Assembly: GCA_028583605.1 (NCBI GenBank)
Contig: CM053326.1
Location: 2,279,445 to 2,343,444, forward strand
Length of the DNA: 64,000 nucleotides
Source: Dastarcus helophoroides
Lineage: Eukaryota > Arthropoda > Insecta > Coleoptera > Bothrideridae
Reading direction: 5' to 3'
Part shown: piece after piece, positions 1-11,897 of the stretch
Layout of the letters: each line of letters begins with the position of its first letter
Position numbering within the stretch: position 1 is the first letter of the stretch
Position numbers and translations under genes: made by a program
Notes under the pieces: model-generated
The model's input: the letters and a program-made list of their open reading frames with translations, nothing else
Databases searched by the model: none
Told to the model about the DNA's origin: nothing

Positions 1-70
1 TCTAAAATTTAACTGGAAATTTTTTGATTTACCACAAGTGTGACGTCTAAAGATATTTTTGGTTAACAAA

Positions 71-160
71 CGTAGCTTGACTATCGAAACGCGTTAGAGT
101 AACCTCTGTTGTGTTTTTTAATCTTTCTTGGTTTCAGGGGACAAGATTTGTATTTCAACT
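71..160 (+). repeat. Penelope-like terminal module, copy 1
   Basis: Degenerate copy of the recurring module: a short hairpin, CGAAACGCGTTAGAG, then a TCTTTCTTGGTTTCAGGGGA box and GTATTTCAA. The CTGAAGA part of the hammerhead-like core is not recognisable here. Confidence 0.6.
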
Positions 161-1019
161 TCTTTTTCCAGAATTTGCACTTTTTCTCAAATTTCGATGT
201 TTTTCAAAATTTTTACTTTTTAAATATCGACTTCAACTTTTGAAAGGTTGGATCTTTTCGAAAGTTTTCACCTTTTTGAAATTTCAAAATTTAAAAAAAA
301 AATTCTTTGTTTGAAAATTTCAAATTTATTGGTAATTTCGATATTTTTTTCAAATTTTCGATTATTTTTTCAATTCACGAATTTTTTTTCGATTTTTTTG
401 GCAAACTTCGATTTTCTCAAAGCTCCTTTGAAACTGGTCACTTTTTTTTAAAACCTTGTTTTTTTTTAATTTTAAATGTTTCTATTAAAATACGAAATAT
501 TTCTGTTAAAATACGAAATGTTTCTATTAAAATACGAAATGTTTCTATTAAAATACGAAATGTTTCTATTAAAATACGAAATGTTTCAAAATTTTAACAT
601 ATTTTCAAATTTTCGCACTTATTTCCAAAATTGTTTTTTTAAAATGCTTTGTAAAGTTTTCAACCATTTTTTAAAATTTATCGATTTTTCCAAAATTTGA
701 CTTTTTCGAAGAATTCTTTTTCAAATTTTTGTTTGAAACATTCTTATAATTTCGAATATTTTTGAAAATTCCCAATTTTTCAATATTTTGATTTTTTAAA
801 TTCGTACAAATTTTTTTCAAAATTCAATTTATTTTTTTGTTGAAAATTTTAACTTTTTTAACGATTTCGACATTTCTCAATATTTTTCTTTAAAATTTCA
901 AATTTTCAAATTGTTTCTTTTTTGGAAAATTGGCCTTTTTTAAAAGTTGCGACATTTTTTGGAAATTCATCAATTTTTTAAGATGTTGAAAATTTTTCTG
1001 TTTTCTGTCTGTTTTTTAA
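161..1019. repeat. T-rich degenerate TCGAAATTTCGA-type array
   Basis: The stretch is made of T-runs broken by ATTTCGA-like segments, the complement of the A-rich arrays elsewhere. The unit is too decayed to phase throughout. It contains a better-preserved 21-bp tandem at 476-586. Long open frames here are composition artefacts. Confidence 0.7.
476..586 (+). repeat. 21-bp tandem repeat, five copies
   Basis: Five head-to-tail copies of ATGTTTCTATTAAAATACGAA with almost no divergence, followed by a partial sixth. A 21-bp unit gives a 7-residue period in translation; it is not evidence of a protein. Confidence 0.9.
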
Positions 1020-1029
1020 AAATTTAGAT

Positions 1030-1256
1030 TGTAACGCGTTAAATAACGGAACTCCGACCCTGCCACTTGGCACGGCAGAGAGATCGGGTGATTGCGAAGG
1101 GAGACGAGGAGTTCGAGTTCGGCATGTCAGAAGAGAGATGCACGGGAATTTTTTGTAACCTTACCTAGAAGTATAAAAAATCCCGAATACCACAGTTTTC
1201 TCTGTTCATTCTGAAAAATCCAAAAATCTCCGCTAACCACCACCCAGTTAGTTATA
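1030..1256 (+). mobile_element. Solo LTR (227 bp) of a Ty3/gypsy-type element
   Basis: Starts TGTAACG and ends GTTATA (probably GTTACA with one change), flanked by 4-bp duplications AGAT (1026-1029 and 1257-1260). The GC content is clearly higher than the surrounding array. A TATAAAAAA promoter-like box lies near 1172. No internal retrotransposon sequence is attached. Confidence 0.65.
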
Positions 1257-1346
1257 AGATTTTTTAAATTGCATGGCTTTCTCAGATTGAATATTTCGGG
1301 AAATCGTTATTTTTTTTTAAATTTCACTTTTTTTTGATATTTTTGA

Positions 1347-1480
1347 CTGAAGATGACAGCTTGGCTGTCGAAACGCGTTAGAGCAACCTTTGTTGTGTTT
1401 TTAATTTTTCTTGGTTTCAGGGGACAAGTTCTGTGTTCCAATTTTTGGAAGATAACCAAGGACTAGTCCGTTCCATCAAA
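1347..1480 (+). repeat. Penelope-like terminal module, copy 2 (near complete)
   Basis: CTGAAGA at 1347, hairpin GACAGC-TTG-GCTGTC, GAAAC, GCGTTAGAGCAACC, then the TTTCAGGGGACAAG box and the AAGGACTAGTCCGTTCC tail. This is the fullest single + copy in the window. Upstream bases do not pair with AGAG here. Confidence 0.65.
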
Positions 1481-1760
1481 AATTTTTGACTGTTTCAATA
1501 TTTCGACTTTTTTAAAAATTAAGTACGAATTTTTTCCAAAACTCCCATATTTTTAAAATTTTGATTTTTTGAAAATTTTTACTTTTCATGAAAATGTCTC
1601 TATTTTTCGAAATTTTAAAATTTTTCAGAGTATTCAGATTTATTCAACATTTTAATTTTTTTTTTGGACATTTTGACCCTAACATTTCGACTTTTTTAAA
1701 AATTTGGAATTTTTGAACACTTCGCATTATTTTTAAAATTTTCTAAAATAGGCACTTGAG
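1481..1760. repeat. T-rich degenerate array
   Basis: Same T-run plus ATTTCGA texture as 161-1019. It switches polarity to A-rich near 1770. Confidence 0.6.
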
Positions 1761-1989
1761 CCTATTTCATAAAAATGTCAAAGTTTTCAAAGTAAATCTA
1801 ATTAATGAAAAAGAAAAATTTAAAAAGTGAAAACTTTCAAAAAGTAAACATTTTAAAAATGATTCATTTAAAAAAATGTAAAATCTTCAAATAAGTCGAT
1901 TTCTTAAGAATTAGTTGAAATTTTGAAGTTTTAAATATAAATAGATTTTTTTTAAAATATTCCGAATCTTTAAAAAAAAGTTCAGTTTC

Positions 1990-2016
1990 CCTCTGAAGAT
2001 GACAGCTTGGCTGGAA
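1990..2016 (+). repeat. Penelope-like module fragment (hammerhead-like 5' half)
   Basis: CTCTGAAGATGACAGC TTGG CTG: the core and stem of the module, cut off before GAAAC. Confidence 0.55.
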
Positions 2017-2182
2017 AGTTTCAAAACAGAGTCGAAATTTAGAAGAATTTTCGAGTTGAAAAAATAGCTGAACCGAAATTTTGGCTACAATTTATAAATA
2101 ACGATCTTTAAATTGAAAGGGAACATTTTTTTTAAAACATCTTGAAGTTTCTTCTGGAACTTTCTAAACCATTTCCAAATTT

Positions 2183-2254
2183 AGCGTTAGAGCAACCTTT
2201 GTTGTGTTTTTTAATCTTTCTTGGTTTCAGGGGACAAGCTTTGTATTTCAATTT
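2183..2254 (+). repeat. Penelope-like module fragment (3' half)
   Basis: Begins at GCGTTAGAGCAACC and runs through TTTCAGGGGACAAG to TTTGTATTTCAATTT. Together with 1990-2016 it looks like one module split by about 170 bp. Confidence 0.6.
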
Positions 2255-5200
2255 AAAAAAAAGAAATTTTAAAAAATTTCGAAATTCGTCGAAATTCTAA
2301 AGAAAGTGGAAATTCTCCAAACAGCCAAAATTTCCAAAACAGTCGAAATTTTAAAAAATGTCCAACGCTTCTCATAGAAAGCTAAAACTTCCAAAACACT
2401 GAAGGATTTAAATAAAATCAACATTTTTAAAAATGGCCCAATTTTCGAAAAAAAAAGTTTAAATTTTAAAACATAATCTAAATAAAATTAAAAAAATATT
2501 TGAAATTATAAAGAAATGTCGAGATTTAAAAAATAATTTAGAATTTTCAGTGAAATCTAAAAACCTAAAATTTTGAAAAACCCCAATTCCGAAAAAAGTC
2601 AAAATTATCAAATATTTCAAAATTATTATTAGCTAAAACTTTGAGAAATAGTTAAAAAGTCACAAATCTCAAAAAAGAAATTTAATTTAAAAAAATGTTG
2701 AAGCTTTCAAAAAAAGTTAAGATTTTCAAAAAAGGTTTAGAGTTTTGAAAAAAGTCAATATGTTGAAAAAATCGACATTATGAAAGTTTCGAAGTAAATC
2801 AAAAACTTTAAAATGCAACGACATTCTTGCAAAATAATTTAAAATTTTAACAAGAATCAACTAAAAAAAATCGATATTTTTAGATAAAATCGAAATGAGA
2901 AAGTGGACATTTTTAAAAGTAAAAATTTTGAAAAATGACGAAATTTCAATATTTTTGAACTTTTCGTAGAAAATTAGAATTTAAAAATAAATCAAACTTT
3001 TGAAAAATAATGTCAACATTTTAAAAAGATACTGTTAAAAGTCGACCCTTTAGAAAATTCAAAGATTTTGATAAAATAAAGAAATGTTCAAAAAATCGTT
3101 TAGAACAGTTAAAATTTGGAAAAAAAATCCAAATTTTAAAACGCAAGTAATTAAAATTTTGGAGAAATATGGAGATTAAAAAAGTGAAGCATTTTCAGTT
3201 AAATTTTCAAAAAAAGCCGAAATTTTTGAAGAGCCCGAATATTGAAGATAAGTGAAAATCATCAAAAAATTCTAAACTTCCAAAAGAACTAGAAATGAAG
3301 AGTACAAATGTTGGAAAACGAAAAAGTCCTGGCTAGTTAAAATCAAACATTTTTTTTAAAAAGCTGTAAAAAGTCGACATTTTGATTAAGTTGAAATTTA
3401 TAAATCAAACTGAAAATTTTAAAACAAGCGAAAGTATGGAAAAAAATTAGTAATTTTGCAAAATAGTTCATAATGTCAAAACAACTCTTAATCGAATGTA
3501 GTCGAAATTTTCAAAAAAATCCAAAGTTTTCAAGAAAGGTAAACATTTTTGGAAAAGTTGAAATTGAAATAGGTTAAATTTTAAAAAAGTAAGAATTTTA
3601 GGAGTGAAAATTTGGAAAAAACGTCGAAGTTTTCAAAAAGCCAAGCTTTTCAAAAGCGTTAAAATTTAAAAAAATAAAATCCACATTTTCTTAAAGTCAA
3701 AATTAAAAAAAACATTTTTTAAAGACAGAGAATTAAAAAAGTCAAAATTTTGAGTCGAAAGTTTTAAAAAACGCTAATTTTGATAAGAGGTCGAAATTTT
3801 CGGAAAAAGGTTTAAATTTTGAAGTACAATCGTAATTTTGAAAAAGAATACAATTTTTCCAAAAATTAGACATTTTAAAAAATCTTTGATGTCAAGCTTT
3901 CCAAAAAATCTAGTACTTTCGAAAGAGAAAGTTTTAAAAAAGTCGAAATTATCAGAAAAGTCGAAATTTTCAAAAAAGTAAAATTTTGAAAAAATCGAAA
4001 TTTTAGGCAGTTGAAATTTGTGCGAAAAGAAATTTAAAGCGAAAGTTTTGAAACAGTTGAAATTTCGATAAAAAATTCGAAATTTGGAAATGAAGTCGAA
4101 AAAATTCATTAAAAAAACTCGACACTCTGATTTTTTCAGAGAAATTGAAATTTCGGGATTTTAAATTAAAAAATTGAAATGTTTACAAAGTTAAATTTTT
4201 CAAAAAGATTAACTGTTCGATAGGTTGAATAATAGTAACAAAAATGGAAACTTTCATTAGTGAAGTGGGCAAAATTTTGAAAAAAGTTGAAATTTGCGAA
4301 AAGTCGAAAGTTTGAAAGAGGCGAAATTTAAAAACTCGAAATTCGAAACTCGAAATTCGAAAGTCGAAATTTTTATTTCAGTCGAAATAGAATAAGGCTA
4401 AATTTAAAAAGGCGGAAATAAAAAAAAAGTGATATTTAAAAAATCGATTTATTTAAACGAATTAAAGTAGTTGCTGTGAAATAGTGAATAGGATCGGGTG
4501 ACATATCAGCTAGTTTTTTAAATAACGCTATAATTTATTGGAAAAAAATCGAAACAAGTCGGAGTTTATTAAATATAATCGAAATATCGGGAAAAACACT
4601 AAAAGAACGATAAGGTTGAAATTTTGAAATAAATTCCAGTCCTCTAAAAAACGTCGAAATTTTCAGATTTAACTCGAAAACCTTTTTTTAAAACTGTCAA
4701 AATCGACAATTGTGCAGTTTGTAATAAAAAAATAGATTTCAGTTTTAGAGTGAAAATTTTTGAAAACTGAAAATTAAACATTTTAACATTTTTTTAAATA
4801 AAATTTGATTTTTTTCATCAATTTCATTTGTTTTCCTGAAATTTGTAGTTTTCATTTAAAATTGTTACTGCCCTATTTAAATTTTAACTTAAAATTGTAT
4901 TTTTAAGAAAAATTCGAAATTTTGAGATGAAAATCGGAACAAAGGGAAAAATTTGGAATTAAATAAAAGCATCTATTTAAACTTTATATTTCAACTTTAA
5001 ATCGAATATTTTGACAAAAAAATTGAGTTATTGAGTAGGCAAGGTGAAAGTTTCCAAAAAAAGTATTTCAAAATAAACAAATTTGCTAAAAGGTTAAAAT
5101 TTTGAGAAAAGGTCGCAACTTTGTGTTCCAAAAAAGTCAACATTTTCTCGAATTCGAATTTTCTCGAATTTATACAATTTGTTCAAAATTTAAAAAATTG

Positions 5201-5589
5201 GTAATTTAAAAAGAAAAATTCTTCAAAAATTTTGGGTCAAAATTTTTAAAAACGTCTAAATTTTAAAAAAAGTCGAAGTTTTCAAAAAAAGTTGAAATTT
5301 TTAATAAATATAGAAATTTTGAAAGTCCAAATTTTGAAAAATGTTAAAACTTCGAGAAAAGTTCAGATTTTTATAATAAAAGATCGACATTTAAAAAAAA
5401 AATCTGCAACAATTTCAAAAAGCCAAAATTTTGAATAAAATCCTACTAAAAAAAAAATCAGAAATTTTAAAAATCTTCTTCTTCTTTTTCTTCTAGTAGA
5501 TCTTGCTGATTTACTTGCTGATCTGTTCTTTAACTGTAACCTATAGCTTTTAATCGTCGAAAAAGTAAGATTTTTTAGAACTTATTACA

Positions 5590-5720
5590 CTAATCGATAC
5601 ATCGAAAAAATGTATCGATAACGTCGAGACATCGGAACGTAAGTATCGATACAAAAATATCGAACATCGAAACAAAAATATCGATGTTTTTCATACATCG
5701 ATGTATCGTATGCATTCCTA
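5590..5720 (-). repeat. TATCGAT-rich element end (possible hAT-type terminus)
   Basis: Many ATCGATA / CATCGATGTATCG palindromes end at ATTCCTA. Read on the minus strand it starts TAGGAATG, like hAT termini of the TAGGGATG kind. No partner end or target duplication was found, so only the repeat itself is supported. Confidence 0.4.
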
Positions 5721-5740
5721 GCGCTGTGAGAATTGCCAGA

Positions 5741-5955
5741 TTAAAATAGAAATACAGGACTTGTCCCCTGAAACCAAGAAAGATTAAAAAACACAACAAA
5801 GGTTCTAACGCGTTTCGACAGCGAAGCTTTCTCTCTGAAGATGACAGCGCGTTAGTGCAACCTTTGTTGTGTTTTTTAATCTTTCTTGGTTTCAGGGGAC
5901 AAGTTCTGTATTTCAATTTTTGAAGATAACCAAGGACCAGTCCGTTTCATCAAAG
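5741..5955. repeat. Inverted pair of Penelope-like modules (copy 5)
   Basis: A minus-strand copy (5741-5822) and a plus-strand copy (5829-5955) meet head to head around GAAGCTTTCTCTCTGAAGAT. Each arm carries the GTTTCAGGGGACAAG box. The plus copy has lost the segment TTGGCTGTCGAAAC between hairpin and GCGTTAG. Confidence 0.7.
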
Positions 5956-5959
5956 ATTA

Positions 5960-7260
5960 ACATAAACAAACAAGTGGCTGCTTGCCTTAGTTTCTTGATG
6001 TCAACGTTACGAGTGTTCCGAGTATCCCCGTGTGAGGAGGGCCTATATAAACCTGTTTATAAATTGATCTAGAAAGTAAAGGGGGGCAGTAAGAAGCGAT
6101 CAGCTGTCTAGTAACGGGCCTAAATCTCGAGTAATTAACTTGGTTTTTCTTTAAAAAAAATTAATTTGAATTTGACAGCCGAAAATTTGGGTTCAATTCT
6201 GACTACCCTTGCTGTAATTTACTCACTGACGGGAACACAATTTTTTGTATCTTAGCACCCATAAGCTAAAAAAGCTGGGTTACTCGCAAAGAATTCTTAG
6301 ATAATTAGCTTTGTAAGTTCACAATATAGTAGATCTCGACCAATAAAACTGGAACACAAACAGTAAACAGTTAATTTTAATTAGACCAGACTTTATCGGG
6401 GTAATAAATTTTAGTTAAACCTGATTATATGTATGTATGTAAATGCGTAATCATATCCTACCATAAATAGAGCCATGTGGTGAATTAAAATTTGATTTTG
6501 CCACCATAAAGATAAGCCTGTTAGTAATACGATGCTAATTGCAAATTGTGTCGAACCGAAGTTACCGGAAAAATATTTTTTTCGATTTATAAGAGCGTGT
6601 TAATTGCTAATCTTCCTCCTGATTTCACTGCTTAAAAAAGAAAGAACAGTTATCATTACAAGATTTGTTGTTTTACATAGCTGGTTAAAGTAGGTTTTTG
6701 GTTTCTATACACTTGGAATACATGTATAGTTATTAACTGATAACTTTAGCATTAAAAACGTATTAATTTTATAAGCATGTCATATGTGTATACATATAAC
6801 CAGAGGCCTAAATTTTCTTCTCAATTTCAGTATCTGATATTAGTATTCGTAAACTATTACAAATTGTATAATATCTTTAAATGGCATTAACAGGATATTG
6901 ACGCAAACTATCGTAAAAGTGTCGCAAAATGTTATATATAAATAAGATAAATTTTGTTTTTTCCTGTATGTATAATTTTAAGCAAAGTTGTAAATTTAAT
7001 AGTTTCCTTCGTACGTGCTAATAAATTACAAGTATGGTCAGGGTCGTGCGGTAAATTTTCTCAGTATGATGCGACTCTTCGAAATGCCGCCCCATAATTT
7101 TTTTTAATTTAAAACAAAGAAAACAATCTTCGATTACGAGCTGAAAGTTAGCTGTAAGCTTAAAGCAAAACTGTCAACACATATGCAGCAATTATTTGAA
7201 AATTTTGATTAAAATATTTAACTTTTGTAATATCATATAACACAAAATATCGAAGTCTAT
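5960..7260. other. Non-coding spacer without recognised features
   Basis: Mixed AT-rich sequence of higher complexity than the arrays. A TATATAAA box at about 6045-6052 is promoter-like but no transcript-like frame follows. No splice-consistent coding exon was seen on either strand. Confidence 0.5.
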
Positions 7261-7648
7261 GTCGAAATTATGATCTCTTTAGGGTAATTTCAAATTTCAC
7301 CTTTTTGCTCAAATTCTGTCTTTGAATTTGAAATTTCGACGTTTTCTCAAAGATTCGACAATAGTTTTTAAATTTAGATTTGTTTTAAACAATTTTATTC
7401 CCAAAATTACGAAAATAATAAAAAGTGAAAGCGTAAAATATAATTTTTTTCAAAAAAAAATCACGAAATACTTTTTAATTTAATTCTATCATTCTCAAAA
7501 ATTTGGGAATTTATTTAAATAAAAATTTAAACTTTTTCTCGATATAAAAGTTAACACAGTTTTTACATGTTTATCTAAAATTTTGATTTTAATAGCAACA
7601 TATAGACTTTTTCCCAAAATTTTACAAACAGTCTTTTGTTATTCGTAT

Positions 7649-7999
7649 TGTTACGGGCTTATCGGTTCGATTGATTACACTTATCGAATAAGACCCACTT
7701 TATTACTGAACTCAACTGGGATCACCACAATTGACAATTAACTCACTTCTACTAACTCACTAATTGCACTGATTCTAACTGACTGACTCTAGGGAAAGCT
7801 GATCGCCTTTTTATAGTTTTGGCCCGCGGCTTCTAGAACTTTTCGGCAGATAAGGCTTATCGTTTGCCGAAATTTCTGGAACGCTTATCTGCCGTTTGTT
7901 TCGTTATCGCGGCCGCTTTCCCCTTATCAGAACCTTCTAGAAACTTTTTTTATTTACTAAATTATACAATTCTATTCTAACTATTTACATTGCGTTACA
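7649..7999 (-). mobile_element. Solo LTR, minus orientation (351 bp)
   Basis: Bounded by TGTTAC and GTTACA. Read on the minus strand it runs TGTAACGC ... CCCGTAACA and contains the TATA segment CTATAAAAAGGCGATC. It is homologous to the + copy at 13762-14106, sharing the AGATAAGCG, AACGATAAGCC and GCGGCCGCGATAA segments. Flanks are GTAT / CTAT, a 4-bp duplication with one mismatch. Confidence 0.8.
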
Positions 8000-10900
8000 C
8001 TATTTTAGTTTCGAAATCATTCCTGAAATGTTGGAATTTTTTATTTATGTATTGTTATTATCGCTTGTGGTTAAAATTCGACCAAAATCAAATACATCCC
8101 ACTTTCCTCAAATCATCAAATTCCACTCTTTTTGAAAATGTACGATTTTTCAATCGACAATTTTAACCTGTTTAAAAATTTCTATTTTTTTTAATCTGAG
8201 ATTTTTTCTCAGAATTTTGACCTTTCCTCCTAATTTCGACTTTTTTTGAATATTATGAATTTTTATTGTTGAAAATTATGAACCTGCGACTTTTTTAAAA
8301 TTTCAGCTTAAAAAAAAACAGAATCTTTGGTCACTTCCATATTTGGGCTTTTATTTTGAAAATTTTGAGTTTTTCAATATTTCGGTTTTTTCTCAAAATT
8401 TTTACTTTTACCACTTCGTCTTTCTCTGAAAAATTCCGCTTTTTTGATCTCTGTTTTTCAAAAATGTCTGCTCGAATTTTCGACCTTTTGAAAGTTTTGA
8501 CTTTTTTGTTTGAAAATTTTGCCTTTTTGATCATTTTAACTTTATTCAAAATGTTGACCTTTAAAAATTGCGATTTTTTAAAACGTTCACTTTCTAAAAA
8601 GTGTCGATCTTTTTTTTTTTTTTCGGTTTCCATCTTATTTGAAAGACACAAGTTTTTTGCAAAATCCCCCTTTTTTTGTAAAATATTGACTTTTATTCAA
8701 AGGTTTGACTCTGAAAATCGCGACTTTTTTTAAATATTTTCATTTTTTTAAAGATTCAATCTTTTTTCAAAATTTTTACTTTTTTTTGAAAATTGTCACC
8801 TTTTTTGAATATTTCTACAGGGTGAAGAATACGAAATTAATTACAATTTTTACAAAATTCTAAATTTCTCAAAAATTATTGGACGGAGGTGGCAATACCT
8901 GGTACCAAAAAAAGGTAATTTAATTTCGCATCCGATAAGATAATCCAAGATAGGTGGTTCCATTTGAAAAAATTAAGTTATGCATGTTTGAACAACGGAA
9001 GAATTGAGTCGACGGATGTGAAGAAATTTAAGAAATCTTGCTAACAGCAAAGACGTGAACAAATACTCCATTTCTTCCTGAATCCAAAACCGTATGCCAT
9101 ACAACTCTGAGTCATTGCGTTTAGAAAATATCGTTAATGGCGTCAAGCTCCGAAATCGTCAAATTTAACCAAAAAAATTAAATTACGCGAAAACGGTTCA
9201 ACTAAGGGCCTATGTCGCCTTAATAAATTCATATTCATTTTTAACAAGGAATCGAAAAATGTAAAAATACATAGGATGTTCTATTATTTAAAATAAAAAA
9301 GTTGTGTTCATTTCCGGTGCAACCGGAAGGCCGCCATATTTGGAAATAATTTTAGGTTGTGAGAACTTTATTTCGAATAACTTTTATCCGAAACATTTTT
9401 CGATATTTTGAACGATACGCCTACCAAAGACCGATTCCCGCTTAGTGACTCACCCTGTATATATTTAAAATTTTTCGATTTTTTTCGAAATATCGACTCT
9501 TTTTGGAGATTTCAAATTTCGAAATTGTGCCTTTTTGAACATTTCGACTTTCGATGTTTTTCAAATTCCATTTTTTGTTTAAATTGACCTGAAAATTTCG
9601 ATATTTTTGAAAATGTGGACACTTCTATTAAAAATTTCGAATTTTAGTTTCAGTTTTTCTAAATTTTCAATTTTTTAAATAGGAATTTTTCTCAAATTTT
9701 TGATTATTTTAAAAATTTTCATCTTCAATTTCAACTTTCGAAAATTTTAATTTTTGAAAAATTTTATTCTTGGAAATTTCGATATTAGTAAAAATTTTTA
9801 CTTCTAATTTTTGTGTACTTTTTTGGAAACTTCTCCTCAACTTTTTTCAAAATTTTGACTTTTTGAAAAATTCTACTTTTTGAAAAAATTTAATAAAGGT
9901 GTTTACTTTTTGTTTAATTTCGATTTTCGATTCTACTTTCAATTTGTCAAAATTTCCACACAAATTTTGGAAAAGTAGAAAGAGATCTTGAGTAGAAGTT
10001 TTCAAAAAAGTACACAAAAAATAGAAGTAAAAATTTTAATCTCCAATTTCATCTTTCATTAATTTTTGAGAAACTTTACTTTTTCAAATTTCGCTTTCAT
10101 TGAAAACTTTTACTTCTATTTTTTTGTGTACTTTTTTGAAAACTTCTACTCAAGATCTCTTTCTACTTTTCCAAAATTTTGACTTCTTAAAAAATTCCAC
10201 CTTTAAAAAAATAATAAAGATGTTTACTTCCGTACTTGTTTAATTTCGATTTTTTTTTTGAAGTTCGAATATAAGGTTCGAATATTTCCAAATTTTGGCC
10301 TTTGTTGGTATTTGAGTTTTTTGAATATTTTAAATTTTTTTTAGAATGTTTGTTTCCCTAGTTTACTTTTTAGCGAAATTTCGTCTGTTCTGAGATTTTT
10401 GATTTGACCGTCAAATCTCAAGTTTAAAAATTTCACGATCTTTTTTAGTAATTTGCACTTTGTTTGAAATTTCGAATGATATTCAGAAATTTGTTTTATT
10501 CTTTCAGTTTTTGCTTTACCTGAAGATTTTGATTATTGAAAAATTTTACTTTTTCATAAATTTTTAATCCTATTAAAACATTTACTTTTTGTGGAATTTT
10601 TTAATTTTTAAAATTTTGAATCTTTCAAAATTTAATTTTTTTACAGAAATTTAAATCTTTTGCTCAAAATTTCGACTTTTTCTTCAAAATGTCATTTTTC
10701 TCTACAAATTGTGAAATTTTTTTTCCGGCAAGTTTTTGCAATTTTTTTATTTTTCCAAAATGTCGACTTTGAAAATTTTGTGCTTTTTCACAATTTTGAC
10801 TTTTATCAAAAATTCCAACCATTTTTCAAATTTTCGATGTTTCTTAAAGTTTCGACTTTTTTCGAAAGTTTTAACTTATTTTCAGGATCTTGACTTTTGC

Positions 10901-11100
10901 TCTAAATTTCTAATAATTTTTTTAACTTTGTCCATCTTTTATCTCAGCAATTTTAAAGACATTTTCCAGGTTTCGATTCTTTTTTAAAATTTATGGGTTA
11001 GTCTCGAAAATGATAAGAATTTTAAAATGTAAACGTAGAATTTTGAGAAAAAAAAATGAAAATTTCGAAAAAAAACTCGACATTTATGAACAAACTCAAA
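8000..11100. repeat. T-rich degenerate array with embedded MITE
   Basis: T-runs with ATTTTGA / ATTTCGA segments across about 3 kb, interrupted by the unrelated element at 8816-9459. A local duplication exists: the AAGATCTCTTTCTACTTTT segment near 10155 has an inverted copy near 9975-9995. Confidence 0.7.
8816..9459. mobile_element. MITE with TACAGGGTGA inverted ends
   Basis: The 10-bp ends TACAGGGTGA and TCACCCTGTA are perfect inverted repeats; if TA is the target duplication the element is ACAGGGTGA..TCACCCTGT, a Tc1/mariner-like pattern. The interior has normal complexity and no usable frame. It contains CCGGTGCAACCGGAAGGC, a short internal inverted stretch. It sits inside the T-rich array, so it inserted after the array formed. 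Confidence 0.7.
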
Positions 11101-11153
11101 CTTTTTTAAGTTTTTTCTCTTTTTCATGAATATCAAAAGTTATAAAAAAAGTT

Positions 11154-11382
11154 TGGTGGAAACGGATTGGTCCTTGGTTATCTTCTAAAATTGAAATACA
11201 TAACTTGTCCCCTGAAACCAAAAAAGATTAAAAAACACAACATAGGGCGTTTCAACAGCCAAGCTGTTATTTTCTTTCTCTCTGAAAATGACAGCTTGGC
11301 TGTTGAAACGCGTTAGAGCAACCTTTGATGTGTTTTTTAATCTTTCTTGGTTTTAGGGGACAAGTTCTGTATTTCAATTTTT
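11154..11382. repeat. Inverted pair of Penelope-like modules (copy 6)
   Basis: A minus copy (GGTGGAAACGGATTGGTCC... to CAGCCAAGCTG) and a plus copy (CAGCTTGGCTGTTGAAACGCG... to TATTTCAATTTTT) flank a central TTATTTTCTTTCTCTCTGAA. The hammerhead-like CTGAAGA is changed to CTGAAAA. Confidence 0.7.
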
Positions 11383-11439
11383 ATTAAAAAAGTTCTAAAT
11401 TAATAAAAGAGCATTAAAATTTCAACGAGAGCAGCACTC

Positions 11440-11640
11440 AAGGAAGTGCAACGCTCAGAGCCGCATTTGCCCTCCCTTGACATAGACCGATATGGAAAAG
11501 CGATGTGTAAAAATTTTTAATTATTGAATGGCTCAAATTAAATGTTGATTTAGCTGCTTATGCCGCCTCTTTAAGGTGCCGCCTGATGCGGTTGCTGCTT
11601 TGCATCATAGTACGGCATGACACTGAGTATGGAGTAATTA
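11440..11640 (-). repeat. Dispersed repeat, minus copy (partner at 32310-32466)
   Basis: The reverse complement shares GATGCAAAG, GCATCAGGCGGCA, TTTGAGCCATTCAATAATT and ATCGGTCTATGTCAAGGG with the + copy at about 32310-32466. The family was not identified and there is no coding potential. Confidence 0.65.
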
Positions 11641-11756
11641 TATTCGTTAAGTGTGATGTTCAAAACTTATAAAAAATGGAATAGTTCTTTTAGTAGGTGA
11701 TAAATTACCCTTTTTCTTTTATACACCATAATATTATTTCAAAAACTACTAAATTT

Positions 11757-11888
11757 GGTGGAACGGACTGGTCCTTGGTTATCTTCAAAAATTGAAATAC
11801 AGCATTTGTCCCCTGAAACCAAGAAAGATTAAAAAACACAACAAAAGTTACTCTAACGCGTTTCGACAGGACAAGTTCTGTATTTCAA
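11757..11888 (-). repeat. Penelope-like terminal module, copy 7
   Basis: Minus-strand copy from GGAACGGACTGGTCCTTGG to TCTAACGCGTTTCGACAG, followed directly by a short + strand piece GACAAGTTCTGTATTTCAA. It abuts the LINE fragment that starts near 11898. Confidence 0.65.
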
Positions 11889-11897
11889 GTACTAAAT

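Larger units (their letters stand above)
1770..5570. repeat. A-rich degenerate array (about 3.8 kb)
   Basis: Continuous GTCGAAATTTT / AAAAAAGT texture with no fixed period readable by eye. It is interrupted by partial Penelope-like modules at 1990-2016 and 2183-2254. A small cluster of explicit GAAATTCGAAA variants lies at about 4330-4370. No gene was seen. Confidence 0.7.

Noticed and set aside
5590..5720. Complete hAT element ending at 5720
   Set aside because: Only one end is visible and no 8-bp duplication or partner terminus could be located.
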